Below are positions 1-7,994 of a stretch of DNA of 35,566 bases, in pieces. This stretch comes from JBJEFI01 sp051873875 (lineage in GTDB: Bacteria; Bacillota; Bacilli; Bacillales; Bacillaceae_G). A program made the position numbers and the translations under genes. Numbering within the stretch: the stretch's first letter is position 1; each line of letters starts with the position of its first letter. The notes beneath the pieces were generated by a model that did no database searches, was not told the DNA's origin, and saw only the letters and a program-made list of their open reading frames with translations. The stretch covers positions 1 through 35,566 of the forward strand of contig JBJEFI010000109.1 of assembly GCA_051873875.1 (NCBI GenBank), given 5' to 3'.

Positions 1-50
<50 letters not shown>

Positions 51-56
51 CTAAAA

Positions 57-130
57 TGGAGCGGGTGATGGGAATCGAACCCACGACATGAGCTTGGAAG
101 GCTCAAGTTTTACCATTAAACTACACCCGC
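57..130 (-). tRNA. tRNA-Gly (TCC)
   Basis: Complete cloverleaf on the minus strand. The acceptor stem GCGGGTG pairs with CACCCGC, the anticodon loop is CTTCCAA (TCC), the T loop is GGTTCGATTCC, and the 3' CCA is encoded at 57-59. Confidence 0.97.
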
Positions 131-148
131 ATATTATTTATTTAAAAA

Positions 149-224
<76 letters not shown>

Positions 225-234
225 ATCATACAAA

Positions 235-327
235 TGGAGGAGGAAGAGGGATTCGAACCCCCGCGGGCTTTTACACCCCTGTCGGTTTTCAAGACCGATC
301 CCTTCAGCCAAACTTGGGTATTCCTCC
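235..327 (-). tRNA. tRNA-Ser (TGA)
   Basis: Complete 93-nt class II tRNA on the minus strand. It has the long variable arm expected for serine, the anticodon loop CTTGAAA (TGA), acceptor GGAGGAA pairing with TTCCTCC, and encoded CCA. Confidence 0.97.
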
Positions 328-335
328 GTATATAA

Positions 336-412
336 TGGCGCGCCCGAGAGGACTCGAACCCCTAACCTTTTGATCCGTAGTCAAACGCTCTATCCAATTG
401 AGCTACGGGCGC
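336..412 (-). tRNA. tRNA-Arg (ACG)
   Basis: Complete minus-strand tRNA. The acceptor GCGCCCG pairs with CGGGCGC, the anticodon loop is CTACGGA (ACG, wobble inosine expected), and CCA is encoded at 336-338. It is the promoter-proximal gene of the cluster. Confidence 0.97.
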
Positions 413-450
413 ATTCTATATTTTAGTCGCACTCATCAGCGACGGTTATT

Positions 451-479
451 AATATAACAAATTATGGAGGGATTAGCAA
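451..479 (-). promoter_or_regulatory. Sigma-A promoter of the tRNA cluster
   Basis: Read on the minus strand, TTGCTA (474-479) and TATATT (451-456) are separated by 17 bp, close to the vegetative consensus. The start would lie about 30 nt before tRNA-Arg. A small GTCGC/GCGAC hairpin (426-443) would sit in the leader. Confidence 0.7.
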
Positions 480-507
480 GACATTTTTTTATTTTTTTCA
501 TAAATAA

Positions 508-525
508 AATGAACAAAATGAACAT
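508..525 (+). repeat. Tandem 9-bp direct repeat upstream of tctC
   Basis: AAAATGAAC occurs twice back to back (508-516 and 517-525), about 100 bp before tctC. Response regulators often bind tandem half-sites. This could be an activator site for the downstream two-component system, but only the repeat itself is seen. Confidence 0.4.
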
Positions 526-588
526 AACTCACTTTATTCTTTTAATGACCATAACGTTCCTATTTCATACTCTTTAAGTAAAATAAGA

Positions 589-604
589 ATGTAAGCGCTT
601 AAAA
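589..604 (+). promoter_or_regulatory. Candidate cre (CcpA) site before tctC
   Basis: ATGTAAGCGCTTAAAA matches the Bacillus catabolite-response consensus WTGNAARCGNWWWCAW at every position except the C near the end. It lies just upstream of the tctC ribosome site, where CcpA binding would block transcription. Carbon catabolite repression of a tri/dicarboxylate uptake operon fits the biology. Confidence 0.55.
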
Positions 605-621
605 AAGAAAGGGGAATAATC

Positions 622-1647
622 ATGCAATTAAAGAAAAGGACATTATCATTAATAGCTTTAAGTAGTTTAGCTATCTCACTTACTGCTTGCGGATCACCTG
701 CAAAAGAATCATCTAAAGGCAGTGATAGTAAATATGAACCTAAAAAAGCCATTACAGTTGTAGCACCATCTGGGGCTGGTGGTGGATGGGATTTAACTGC
801 TCGCTCTTTTACAAAATTATTAAGTACTACTAAATTAGTTGACGAAACATTAACTGTTGAAAATAAACCTGGTGGTGGCGGTGCTGTTTTCATGGCAGAA
901 TACGCAACACAAGATGTTAAAGATAATGAAAAACTATTTGTTAACTCTCCTCCTATCCTTATTAATAACTTAAAGAAAGAAGGAAATAGCCCATTTGGTT
1001 ATAAAAATACTACTCCACTTGCCCAATTAACAAAAGACTATGGAGCGATTGTTGTAAAAGCTGACTCTCCTTATAAAGATTTAAAAAGTTTATTAGATAA
1101 AATAAAAACGGACCCTTCAAAAGTAGTATTAGCTGGTGGATCTGCGCCTGGTTCAATGGATCACTTAATCGGTGTATTACCAGCATATAAATATGGAATT
1201 GACCCAACAAAAATAAAATATGTTTCTTATGATGGTGGCGGAGAAGCAATCACTGCTTTATTAGGTGGTAACGCAGATGTTATCGCAACAGATGTATCAA
1301 GTGTACGAGAATTCTTAAAATCGGGAAGGGTTAAAATATTAGCAACTACTTCTCCTGAAAAGCTTCAAAATGAGTTAAGTGATATTCCAACTTTAAAAGA
1401 TGCTGGTATTGATGCTGAATTTATTATTTGGCGTGGTGTATTTGGTCCAAAAGAAATGTCACCAGAAGCATACAAATACTGGGAAAATACAATTAGTCAA
1501 TTAGTCGAAAAAGAAGAATGGACGCAAGAATTACAAGCGCAAGGTTGGGACGCTGATTATAAAAATGGGGATGATTTTAAAAAGTTCCTACAAGAACAAG
1601 AAGTAACACTTCAAGAATTACTAAAATCACTTGGAATGGCAAAATAA
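622..1647 (+). CDS. tctC: Tripartite tricarboxylate transporter substrate-binding lipoprotein TctC
   Basis: Extracytoplasmic receptor of a TTT-family secondary transporter, which captures citrate or a related carboxylate for the TctAB permease. The 341-aa protein opens with a lipoprotein signal: KKR, a hydrophobic stretch, and lipobox LTAC with Cys23 as the anchor. The mature part carries the family's PSGAGGGWD and ENKPGGGG segments and later GDSDVIATDVSS-like and GVFGP segments of the Bug/TctC fold. AAAGGGG (608-614) precedes ATG. A hairpin after the stop separates it from tctB and tctA, which probably allows more receptor than permease to be made. The closest known B. subtilis relative is YflP, next to citST/citM. 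The substrate is inferred, not shown. Confidence 0.9.
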   Translation: MQLKKRTLSLIALSSLAISLTACGSPAKESSKGSDSKYEPKKAITVVAPSGAGGGWDLTARSFTKLLSTTKLVDETLTVENKPGGGGAVFMAEYATQDVKDNEKLFVNSPPILINNLKKEGNSPFGYKNTTPLAQLTKDYGAIVVKADSPYKDLKSLLDKIKTDPSKVVLAGGSAPGSMDHLIGVLPAYKYGIDPTKIKYVSYDGGGEAITALLGGNADVIATDVSSVREFLKSGRVKILATTSPEKLQNELSDIPTLKDAGIDAEFIIWRGVFGPKEMSPEAYKYWENTISQLVEKEEWTQELQAQGWDADYKNGDDFKKFLQEQEVTLQELLKSLGMAK

Positions 1648-1652
1648 TAAAC

Positions 1653-1690
1653 AAAAGAGATAAAGGGCTCTCCCCTTTTATCTCTTTTTT
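1653..1690 (+). terminator. Intra-operon stem-loop between tctC and tctB
   Basis: AAAAGAGATAAAGGG and CCCCTTTTATCTCTT form a long, slightly bulged stem followed by six T. Inside an operon it probably acts as a partial terminator and as a 3' stabiliser of the tctC message. Confidence 0.7.
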
Positions 1691-1707
1691 ATAAAGGGGT
1701 TACTTAT

Positions 1708-2148
1708 ATGAGACTTACATTTGATAAAATTGCCAGTCTTGCTACTTTTGCAATTGGTTTATTTTTTGTAATAGAAAGCAAAAAAATCGCTACCGCTGCT
1801 TATGGCAGTGTCGTTGGACCGAATGTTTTTCCTTTTGTATTAGGTATTTTACTAATGCTTTTAAGCGTTAAATTATTTTTTGAAGCTATTCGTTCGAAAG
1901 TGACAAGCCAATCTACATCCCCTGACTATTTACGTTTTTTACTTATTTTCATTGTTACTATCGGATATATTTTTGTATTTATTAAACTTGGTTATATTCT
2001 TTCAACTTTCTTTTTTCTATTTATTACTTTTCAAATCATTGAAAAAGGACAATATATAAAGTCATTATTTATTGCAGCGGCCTTTTCAGCAGGTGTTTAC
2101 TATCTATTTGTCGTTGTCTTAAAAGGTACATTACCTAGCTTATTTTAA
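1708..2148 (+). CDS. tctB: Tripartite tricarboxylate transporter small membrane subunit TctB
   Basis: Small membrane subunit of the TTT transporter, partner of the large TctA channel. The 146-aa protein has about four predicted membrane helices (roughly residues 8-25, 35-53, 75-110 and 120-142). The segment GPNVFPFVLGILL near residue 37 is typical of TctB, where a short P-x-F-P motif follows the first helix. It is preceded by AAGGGG and lies 60 bp after tctC and directly before tctA. TctB sequences are poorly conserved, so the identification rests mostly on topology, size and position. Confidence 0.88.
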   Translation: MRLTFDKIASLATFAIGLFFVIESKKIATAAYGSVVGPNVFPFVLGILLMLLSVKLFFEAIRSKVTSQSTSPDYLRFLLIFIVTIGYIFVFIKLGYILSTFFFLFITFQIIEKGQYIKSLFIAAAFSAGVYYLFVVVLKGTLPSLF

Positions 2149-2166
2149 GGAAAGGTGTGAATGCAC

Positions 2167-3693
2167 ATGGAATCTTTACAATATTTACTAGATGGATTTA
2201 AAACAGCTGCAATATGGTATAATTTATTATTTGCCTTCGCTGGTGTTCTAATTGGAACAGCTGTTGGTGTATTACCAGGAATCGGGCCTATTAGCGGGGT
2301 TGCCCTTCTAATACCTGTTACAGCCTCTCTAACTAGCTTTCTAGCACCAGAATCTGCCGCAACAAGTTCAATTATTTTATTAGCTGGTGTTTATTATGGA
2401 GCAATGTATGGAGGATCGACTACATCCATCCTTTTAAATACACCTGGTGAATCTTCTTCTGTTGTAACAACATTGGATGGCTATCAAATGGCCAAACAAG
2501 GAAGGGCTGGAAGTGCTTTATCTATCGCTGCAATCGGCTCTTTTTTTGCTGGAATTGTCACACTTATCGCCCTTATCCTTTTAGCAGAACCATTATCGAC
2601 AGTAGCAATTAACTTTGGTCCGGCCGAATATTTTTCGCTTATGTTACTTGGACTTTGTGCTGTTTCTGGCTTAGCTGGCAAATCGATTACAAAGGCACTT
2701 ATTATGACTGTATTAGGTTTATTATTAGCTACAATTGGAATTGATAATGTATCTGGGGTTGCTCGATTTACATATGATAACCCTGTTTTATACCAAGGAA
2801 TTGAATTTTTAACATTAGCAGTAGGTTTATTTGCTTTAGGAGAAGTCTTTAAAACAATTATTGAAAAAGACTATATCAACAATACTATCTCAAAAATTAA
2901 TCGACTCTATCCAACAAAGGCAGAATTAAAAGAAAGTGCCGCACCAATTGTTCGTGGTTCCTTTCTTGGTTTCTTCGTTGGTATTTTACCAGGGGCTGGT
3001 GCAACCCTTGCCTCCTTCTTTTCGTACATTTTAGAAAAGAAAATTAGTAAAAATCCAGAAAAATTTGGGAAAGGTGCCATCGAAGGTGTGGCTGCCCCAG
3101 AATCAGCCAATAACGCCGCTAGTGGTGGGGCGATGATTCCCCTACTTACATTAGGGATTCCTGGTTCAGGTACGACAGCCATCTTAATGGGCGCACTTAT
3201 TATGTACAACGTTCAGCCAGGTCCTTTGTTATTTGAAGACCATCCACAAGTAGCGTGGGGACTTATTGCAAGTATGTTTATTGGTAATGTTATGTTACTT
3301 ATTTTGAACTTACCACTTGTAAAAGTTTTTGCAAAAATTATTCAAACACCACCTAAATTCTTATTACCTATTATTATTGCTATTTCTATTTTTGGTGTTT
3401 ATGCCGTTCAAGTAAACACTTTTGATTTATGGTTATTAATTGGTTGTGGTATTTTAGGATATTTCTTAACTAAACACGACTATCCTCTTGCTCCGTTAGT
3501 ACTTGGATTAGTGCTTGGACCAATGATTGAAAATAATATGCGCCGTGCTCTTACTATTTCAAATGGTGATTACTCTATTTTTGTTACAAAACCAATTAGT
3601 CTCATTTTCTTAATTATTGCGTTATTATGGATTCTGATTCCAATCATTTTAAAATTACGTGGAAAAGAAATAGTTACCAACCTCGAAGCTTAA
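2167..3693 (+). CDS. tctA: Tripartite tricarboxylate transporter large permease TctA
   Basis: Large (about 508 aa) integral membrane subunit that carries out cation-driven uptake of the carboxylate delivered by TctC. It has about 11-12 helices and two copies of the family signature: GVLPGIGPISGVALL near residue 35 and GILPGAGATLASFFS near 275. The segment GGSTTSILLNTPG and its counterpart TLGIPGSGTTAILMG are also diagnostic. Two starts are possible. ATG at 2161 gives two extra residues, but AAAGGTG at 2151-2157 is better spaced for ATG at 2167, which I prefer. It follows tctB after a short gap and ends in a strong terminator. Confidence 0.93.
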   Translation: MESLQYLLDGFKTAAIWYNLLFAFAGVLIGTAVGVLPGIGPISGVALLIPVTASLTSFLAPESAATSSIILLAGVYYGAMYGGSTTSILLNTPGESSSVVTTLDGYQMAKQGRAGSALSIAAIGSFFAGIVTLIALILLAEPLSTVAINFGPAEYFSLMLLGLCAVSGLAGKSITKALIMTVLGLLLATIGIDNVSGVARFTYDNPVLYQGIEFLTLAVGLFALGEVFKTIIEKDYINNTISKINRLYPTKAELKESAAPIVRGSFLGFFVGILPGAGATLASFFSYILEKKISKNPEKFGKGAIEGVAAPESANNAASGGAMIPLLTLGIPGSGTTAILMGALIMYNVQPGPLLFEDHPQVAWGLIASMFIGNVMLLILNLPLVKVFAKIIQTPPKFLLPIIIAISIFGVYAVQVNTFDLWLLIGCGILGYFLTKHDYPLAPLVLGLVLGPMIENNMRRALTISNGDYSIFVTKPISLIFLIIALLWILIPIILKLRGKEIVTNLEA

Positions 3694-3712
3694 TTCTTCG
3701 AGGTTTTCTTTA
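3679..3712 (+). terminator. Rho-independent terminator of tctCBA
   Basis: Perfect 10-bp stem AACCTCGAAG/CTTCGAGGTT with a 7-nt loop and a T-rich tail. The tctA stop codon lies in the loop. Confidence 0.9.
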
Positions 3713-3744
3713 TTATTATGTACAATATGTAAAGGTGATAAAAG

Positions 3745-5343
3745 ATGAAGTTACATATAAAATTGTCTATTTTTCTTTGTTGTATGTTCTTAACTACAAC
3801 CTTACTATTCGAGTTAATCTTTAAAAATTATTTTCTATCAGACTTAAAAAAACAAATGGGAGAACGAGCCCTAGCTGTCGCCAAAACCATCTCTACTTCA
3901 CCATATGTACTCGATGCCTTTCAACAAGAAAATCCATCCCTCCTTCTACAACCATATAGCCTACAAGTTCAAAAAGAAACAGATGCTGAATTTGTTGTTA
4001 TCGGAAATACACAAGAAATTCGTTATACCCATCCACGTACAGACAGAATTGGTCATAAAATGGTTGGCGGTGACAATACGGAAGTTTTTAAAGGAAAATC
4101 CGTTATTTCAGAGTCAGTCGGTTCCCTTGGTCCTTCGCTCCGAGGCAAAGCACCCATTTTTGACAAAGTCGGAAACGTAATTGGCGTTGTTTCTGTTGGC
4201 TTTTTAATTAAAGATATTAATAGTCATCTCTCTTTTTATGAACAAAGTTGGTTTAAATTTAGTATCATTATCCTTGCTTTAGGTATCATTGCTTCATTTT
4301 TTATCTCTATTCAAGTTAAAAAAGCATTAAACGGATTTGAACCTGAGCAAATTGCCCAATTATACAATGAACAACAAGCGATTTTAAACTCCATTCGAGA
4401 AGGCATCATCGCAATTAATCGACATGGCATGATTACCATTATAAACGAAACAGCTATCCGTATTCTTCATCTTGCGAACAAAGAAGCGATTATCGGTAGA
4501 CATATTGATGATGTAGTTCCTAATTCTGCCCTTACAGTAACTGCTTTAACAGGAGATAAGCAATTAAACTTAGAAACAATCCTTTGTAGACAGCACGTTA
4601 TCGTAAACCATGTTCCTGTATACAACAAAAAAGGGATGTTAGTTGGTGCTGTTTCAAGCTTTCGAAGTAAGTCTGAAATAAACAAATTAACAGAAGAACT
4701 AACAAACACCCGAAAATATGCAGAAGGATTACGTGCTCAAACACATGAATATTCAAACAAGCTCTATACAATATCAGGATTAATCCAATTAGAGTCTTAT
4801 CAAGAAGCGCTTGATTTCATCATGAATGAATCAAATACAACACAACATTTAGTTCAATTTATTACAACAAAAATAACAGAACCAACTATCGCTGGCTTAT
4901 TGTTAAGTAAATATAATCAAGCAGCAGAAAAGAAGATAGATTTTCAATTATACGAAGAAAGCGTCTTAACTCATATTTCTTCTCATATTGAAAAAAATGA
5001 TTTACTTACCATCATTGGTAATTTAATTGATAATGCCATTGATGCAGTTTCCCAAAGTGAAAATTCTCAAAAATGTGTTGCTGTTTGTATTATTGATTCA
5101 GGAGATGAAATTATTATTGAAGTAATAGATAATGGTGTTGGTATTCCTGCTCATATCCAAAAAGATATATTCAAGATAGGCTTTACAACGAAAGAAACAA
5201 CAAGCACACGGGGCTTCGGGTTAGCAATTGTACAAAATACAGTACATCGCCTTCATGGCTATATTAATCTATCAAGTAAAAAAGGGGAAACAATCTTTAC
5301 AGTTATTATTCCAAAGATAGAAAGAGGTAAAAATGATGAGTAA
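3745..5343 (+). CDS. CitA/DcuS-family sensor histidine kinase
   Basis: Membrane kinase (532 aa) that should sense an external di- or tricarboxylate and control the adjacent transporter. Order: membrane helix about 8-28; an extracytoplasmic sCache/PAS-like sensor about 34-165, with the family's HPRTDRIGHKMVGGD and GSLGPSLRGKAPI ligand-site segments; a second helix about 172-190; a cytoplasmic PAS domain about 210-310; a Spo0B-type helix with phospho-acceptor His334 in HEYSNKLYTISG; and an ATPase domain with NLIDNAIDA, DNGVGIP and GFGLAIV. AAAGGTGAT precedes ATG. It overlaps the regulator gene by 11 bp. Homologues are DctS/CitS of B. subtilis; which acid is sensed cannot be read from the sequence. 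Confidence 0.92.
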   Translation: MKLHIKLSIFLCCMFLTTTLLFELIFKNYFLSDLKKQMGERALAVAKTISTSPYVLDAFQQENPSLLLQPYSLQVQKETDAEFVVIGNTQEIRYTHPRTDRIGHKMVGGDNTEVFKGKSVISESVGSLGPSLRGKAPIFDKVGNVIGVVSVGFLIKDINSHLSFYEQSWFKFSIIILALGIIASFFISIQVKKALNGFEPEQIAQLYNEQQAILNSIREGIIAINRHGMITIINETAIRILHLANKEAIIGRHIDDVVPNSALTVTALTGDKQLNLETILCRQHVIVNHVPVYNKKGMLVGAVSSFRSKSEINKLTEELTNTRKYAEGLRAQTHEYSNKLYTISGLIQLESYQEALDFIMNESNTTQHLVQFITTKITEPTIAGLLLSKYNQAAEKKIDFQLYEESVLTHISSHIEKNDLLTIIGNLIDNAIDAVSQSENSQKCVAVCIIDSGDEIIIEVIDNGVGIPAHIQKDIFKIGFTTKETTSTRGFGLAIVQNTVHRLHGYINLSSKKGETIFTVIIPKIERGKNDE

Positions 5344-6046
5344 AGAATTACCTATCATCGAAGTATTAATCGTAGAAGATGATACACGCATTGCTGAAAT
5401 TCATCGGCGTTTTGTTGAGAAAATTAATGGCTATAAAGTTATTGGAATTGCTACTACAAAACAAGAAGCAATTGAATTAGCTACTATTCTGGAACCTACT
5501 TTAATTTTATTGGATATTTATTTTCCTGATATGAACGGATTAGATTTTATCAAATTTATTAAAGGAAATTTACAACAAACACACCTTATTATGATTACTG
5601 CTGCCAAAGAAGGGCCAACTATTTCAAAAGCAATTAGCATTGGCGTCTATGATTACATCGTAAAACCAGTCTTATTTGAACGATTTAAAGAAACGTTAGT
5701 TAGATTTCACCACTTTTATCGTGAACTTACACTATTAACAACGAAAGATACTTCTCTTTCCCAATCAGATGTGGATCAACTTTTTTCAACAAAAGACGTT
5801 GGCAACTATATAACAACTATCTCTACTTTGCCTAAGGGAATTGACAAACTAACTTTAGACAAAGTAAAGGCATTTGTTCGTGCATCTAATCATGGCTTAA
5901 CTGCTGAAACAGTTGGAATCCAATGTGGCGTAAGTCGAACAACCGCTCGGCGGTATTTAGAATACTTAGTATCCATCGGTGCTATTATTACGGAACTTTC
6001 TTATGGGATGGTAGGACGTCCTGAACGCATTTATACAAAAAAATAA
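5333..6046 (+). CDS. CitT/DctR-family response regulator
   Basis: Cytoplasmic DNA-binding regulator (237 aa) paired with the upstream CitA/DcuS-type kinase. The receiver domain (about 8-128) has the acidic pair Asp16-Asp17, phospho-acceptor Asp61 in LLDIYFPDMNG and Lys111 in IVKP. The C-terminal domain has a winged-helix HTH around residues 175-205 (GLTAETVGIQCGVSRTTARRYLEYL), as in CitB/DcuR/MalR regulators. The start overlaps the kinase end, so translation is probably coupled. The likely target is the tctC promoter, where a tandem 9-bp repeat is present. Confidence 0.92.
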   Translation: MMSKELPIIEVLIVEDDTRIAEIHRRFVEKINGYKVIGIATTKQEAIELATILEPTLILLDIYFPDMNGLDFIKFIKGNLQQTHLIMITAAKEGPTISKAISIGVYDYIVKPVLFERFKETLVRFHHFYRELTLLTTKDTSLSQSDVDQLFSTKDVGNYITTISTLPKGIDKLTLDKVKAFVRASNHGLTAETVGIQCGVSRTTARRYLEYLVSIGAIITELSYGMVGRPERIYTKK

Positions 6047-6085
6047 TATTTTTAATTATTCCTATTTTTAGTAAATACAAAGTAG

Positions 6086-6091
6086 TATAAT
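6086..6091 (+). promoter_or_regulatory. Candidate -10 element of the M3 peptidase gene
   Basis: A perfect TATAAT lies 29 bp before the ATG. The matching -35 region (TATTTT at 6063) is poor, so the promoter is tentative. No terminator is visible between the response regulator and this gene. Confidence 0.4.
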
Positions 6092-6119
6092 AAATTTTAT
6101 ATTGAAGGGAGATGAATGA

Positions 6120-7898
6120 ATGACAACTCAACTTTACTCATTAACATGGGATTTAGATGTATTTTTTAATGGTGGGAGTGAATCACCTGCCTTCGCAAAG
6201 CACATGGAAGATTTAAAACAATCATTCAAAGCATTGCAACAAGTAGAAGATTTTCCTATTCCAGAATGCAAAGAAGATGCGGAAAAATTAGCTGCAATAT
6301 TTCATTCACTTGAAGAAAATGGACAAAAGTTAAGTCAAGCGGCTGCATTTATTAGCTGTTTGCAGGCACAAAATACAAAAGATAAAAAAGCTTCTCTTCT
6401 ACTGGGAGATGTTGTATCTCTTTATGCTGTTTTAGAAAAGTTATCAACTGCTATCGAAGTAAAATTAGCAAAAATCGATGATACTTTATGGAGTGAATTA
6501 CTGCAAACGGAAGCATTAAAAGAAATAGCTTTTGTCGTTAATGAGACTCGCGAACGTGCATTAGAAAAACTTTCTTATGAGCAAGAAGCGTTAATTTCCT
6601 CTCTTTCAGTAGATGGCTATCATGGTTGGGGACAAATGTATGATACAGTCGTTGGTAATATATCAATTGAACATGACGGTAAAAATCTTTCCGTTGGGCA
6701 AGCATATAACCTATTCTCGGCAAAAGAAAATGACACTCGTAAAGTAGTCTTTAACAAATGGGAGCAAGCATGGAGTGAACAATCTGAATATTTAGCAAAA
6801 ATATTAAATCACCTAGCTGGTTTCCGCTTAAGCGTTTATAACGCACGTGGATGGAATCAATTATTACAAGAACCGCTAAATTATAATCGCATGAGTCAAG
6901 AAACATTAGATGCAATGTGGGGAGCAATTTCTGATAATAAAGCACCTTTCGTTGATTATTTAAAACGCAAAGCTGAACTATTAGGTGTTGATGGATTAAG
7001 CTGGTACGACCAAGACGCACCAATTGGGGAAAGTGACAGCACTGTTTCTTATCAAGAAGGCGCCGATTTTATTTTAAAACAGTTTGGACGCTTTGGTAAA
7101 AAGTTAGAAGCATTTACTGAACAGGCATTTGAAAACAGTTGGATTGAGGCAGAAGATCGTCCAGATAAACGCCCTGGTGGCTTTTGTACAGGTTTCCCAT
7201 TAGACAAACAATCCCGTATTTTCATGACCTACTCAGGTACACCTTCTAACGTCTCAACATTGGCTCATGAACTAGGGCATGCGTTTCATTCGTATGTCTT
7301 AAAAGACATTCATCCATTAAATCAACATTATGCAATGAACGTTGCAGAAACAGCTTCTACTTTTGCAGAAATGATTGTAGCGGATGCAGCTGTAAAAGAA
7401 GCAGCAACAAAAGAAGAACGACTTGCTCTATTAGAAACAAAAATTCAAAGTAGCGTTGCTTTCTATATGAATATCCATGCCCGTTTCTTATTTGAAACAC
7501 GTTTCTATGAAGAACGTAAAAATGGAATAGTGAGTGCTGAACGCCTTTGTGAATTAATGGAAGAAGCACAAAAAGAAGCATACTGCGGTGCATTAAGTGA
7601 GTATCACCCTCATTTTTGGGCATCCAAACTTCACTTCTTTATTACAGAAGTACCATTCTATAACTTCCCTTATACATTTGGTTACTTATTTAGCCTTGGA
7701 ATTTACGCACGTGCCCTTGAAGAAGGAAGTAGCTATGAAGATAAATATATTGCTTTACTACAAGATACAGGCTGTATGACAGTAGAACAATTAGCACAGA
7801 AACATTTAAATGTTGATTTAACAAAACGTGACTTCTGGGAAAGTGCTGTTAAACTTTCTATTAAAGATGTAGAAGAATTTTTAGCATTAACAAAATAA
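6120..7898 (+). CDS. M3 family oligoendopeptidase
   Basis: Cytoplasmic zinc metallopeptidase (592 aa) of the PepF/M3 type, which degrades short peptides. The catalytic HELGH is at residues 383-387 (His383, Glu384, His387). The downstream Glu ligand lies in NVAETASTFAEM about 25 residues later. The C-terminal helical region has the family's FYNFPYTFGYLFSLG segment. There is no signal peptide. AAGGGAGATGA precedes ATG at 6120. The length is normal for this subfamily. It stands alone between the transporter regulators and a shared terminator and has no evident link with either side. Confidence 0.93.
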   Translation: MTTQLYSLTWDLDVFFNGGSESPAFAKHMEDLKQSFKALQQVEDFPIPECKEDAEKLAAIFHSLEENGQKLSQAAAFISCLQAQNTKDKKASLLLGDVVSLYAVLEKLSTAIEVKLAKIDDTLWSELLQTEALKEIAFVVNETRERALEKLSYEQEALISSLSVDGYHGWGQMYDTVVGNISIEHDGKNLSVGQAYNLFSAKENDTRKVVFNKWEQAWSEQSEYLAKILNHLAGFRLSVYNARGWNQLLQEPLNYNRMSQETLDAMWGAISDNKAPFVDYLKRKAELLGVDGLSWYDQDAPIGESDSTVSYQEGADFILKQFGRFGKKLEAFTEQAFENSWIEAEDRPDKRPGGFCTGFPLDKQSRIFMTYSGTPSNVSTLAHELGHAFHSYVLKDIHPLNQHYAMNVAETASTFAEMIVADAAVKEAATKEERLALLETKIQSSVAFYMNIHARFLFETRFYEERKNGIVSAERLCELMEEAQKEAYCGALSEYHPHFWASKLHFFITEVPFYNFPYTFGYLFSLGIYARALEEGSSYEDKYIALLQDTGCMTVEQLAQKHLNVDLTKRDFWESAVKLSIKDVEEFLALTK

Positions 7899-7941
7899 AA
7901 GAAGGGATTAAATAATTCCTTCTCACTGACCGGTTATATAG

Positions 7942-7974
7942 AAAAAGAGCAAATATCTTTATTTGCTCTTTTTT
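7942..7974. terminator. Bidirectional terminator
   Basis: GAGCAAATA/TATTTGCTC with a 4-nt loop is flanked by an A run on one side and a T run on the other, so it works on both strands. It serves the peptidase gene and the convergent glycosyltransferase operon. A weaker GAAGGGATT/AATTCCTTC hairpin precedes it at 7901-7923. Confidence 0.9.
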
Positions 7975-7994
7975 ATCTATACATCTACAAATAT

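Noticed and set aside
534..893. 119-codon minus-strand frame opposite tctC
   Set aside because: It overlaps the tctC signal peptide and coding region, shows no family motif, and tctC is clearly real.
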